From a virus: a stretch of DNA of 20,971 nucleotides. The notes under the pieces were generated by a model. The model searched no databases and was not told the DNA's origin. It worked only from the letters and a program-made list of their open reading frames with translations. This document shows, piece after piece, positions 20,370 through 20,971 of this stretch. Each line of letters starts with the position of its first letter. The stretch's first letter is position 1. Where the stretch lies: positions 1 to 20,971 of IMG/VR virus record IMGVR_UViG_3300044641_003691, one strand, 5' to 3'. The translations under genes and the position numbers were made by a program.

Positions 20370-20971
20370 TTAGAAAAGGGCAGCCGCTAAAGTTGCAGCA
20401 GCGGTAATACCAGCACCAGCAAGAGACTTGTTGCCAGCCGACCTCTGAGCGGCAGCACTAATGTTTGCCCCTTGAATACCAGCTTGGTAGTTAGCCAAAT
20501 TCGTAGCATTGGCAAGGGCCAGATTAATGCCAGCGTCAGGATTAAAAACATTACCGCCAAGGCCTTGCTGAGCCATGCCAAGTTGATTCTGGCCCATAGC
20601 CACAGCGTTAGACGGGCGACCCAAGACAACAGACATCGGATCAAACGCCGCACCGTACATACCAACAAGGTTTTGCTGGTAGCCGCGATTCGCCGCCAAC
20701 TCGCCCTGACGAGCCTGACCAAGAAGGGCAAGATTAGAAACGCCCCGTTGCTGTTGGTCGGCTTGGAAGCCACGGTTTTGAAGGCCGAGGTTCGCCATCA
20801 TCTCCTGATTAGTGAGGCCAACCTGCGTCTGCGTAGCCTGATTGGCTAGGGCAGTACGCATCGCAGCATCCAAGTTAGCTTGTCCAGCGACGTTAGTAGC
20901 CTGAGCACCAAATTGTGAGGCTTGGTTAAGGGCATCTAGGTTAGCCATGCCAAACTGATTTTGGGCAGCTT
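20370..20971 (-). CDS. Ala/Gln/Asn/Gly-rich virion-type protein (N-terminus outside the window)
   Basis: The reading frame is open to the right edge without a stop. The residues before the first internal Met (QNQFG) continue the same Gln/Asn-rich pattern, so the true start is probably outside. The visible ~200 residues contain many short, helix-like Ala/Gln/Asn repeats (ALNQASQFGAQATNVAGQAN; NRGFQADQQQRG) and end in a hydrophobic Ala-rich segment (AGITAAATLAAALF). This composition is typical of internal or tail-associated ejection proteins in the podovirus late block. No enzymatic motif was seen. It ends 35 bases before the PP-loop start. Confidence 0.65.
   Translation of the reverse strand, partial: AAQNQFGMANLDALNQASQFGAQATNVAGQANLDAAMRTALANQATQTQVGLTNQEMMANLGLQNRGFQADQQQRGVSNLALLGQARQGELAANRGYQQNLVGMYGAAFDPMSVVLGRPSNAVAMGQNQLGMAQQGLGGNVFNPDAGINLALANATNLANYQAGIQGANISAAAQRSAGNKSLAGAGITAAATLAAALF

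Overview
The window looks like about half of a lytic, tailed, podovirus-like bacteriophage genome of moderate GC content. It has a terminase large subunit with the phage-type Walker A motif, a small terminase candidate, internal-virion-type proteins, a DnaB-like helicase, an SSB-like protein, a RecB/Cas4-like nuclease, a lytic transglycosylase, HNH proteins and many short overlapping genes. No integrase, repressor, DNA polymerase, RNA polymerase or tRNA was recognised. The host cannot be named. Strong GGAGG ribosome sites at several junctions point to a bacterium with ordinary Shine-Dalgarno initiation.

Layout. Positions 1-1235 (minus strand) hold the small terminase candidate, a small ORF and the start of terL, running off the left edge. 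Positions 1236-2351 are a divergent gap of about 1.1 kb without a convincing gene. It is rich in hairpins, repeats and G-runs, and I propose a large structured RNA (about 1441-2201) ending in a terminator-like hairpin, followed by a second structured leader. Positions 2352-13502 (plus strand) are a dense early/replication block in which most genes overlap by a few bases. In order it holds small phage proteins, lytic transglycosylase, GP88-family protein, a cloverleaf-like leader RNA, an HTH protein, SSB-like protein, PD-(D/E)XK nuclease, coiled-coil paralogues, DnaB-like helicase, two HNH-type proteins, a SWIM zinc-finger protein, a second paralogue cluster and a metallophosphoesterase. Positions 13499-20971 (minus strand) are the virion block. 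Read in transcription order it holds an Ala/Gln/Asn-rich protein (partial), a PP-loop ATPase, a SET-domain protein, a 359-aa virion protein and a 1,490-aa internal virion protein. The early and late blocks converge with a 4-base overlap of their stop codons.

The minus-strand genes at the two ends fit one late transcription unit if the genome is circular or circularly permuted: terminase first, then portal, capsid and tail genes outside the window, then the internal virion proteins. This is inference.

Most unusual items: the PP-loop plus SET-domain pair inserted among virion genes and followed by a terminator; six gene junctions built on the same 17-bp cassette that encodes both an EGGA(T/S) C-terminus and the next gene's ribosome site; a cloverleaf-like leader RNA and a second structured leader that share a 13-base element just before the start codon; and the large structured intergenic RNA candidate.
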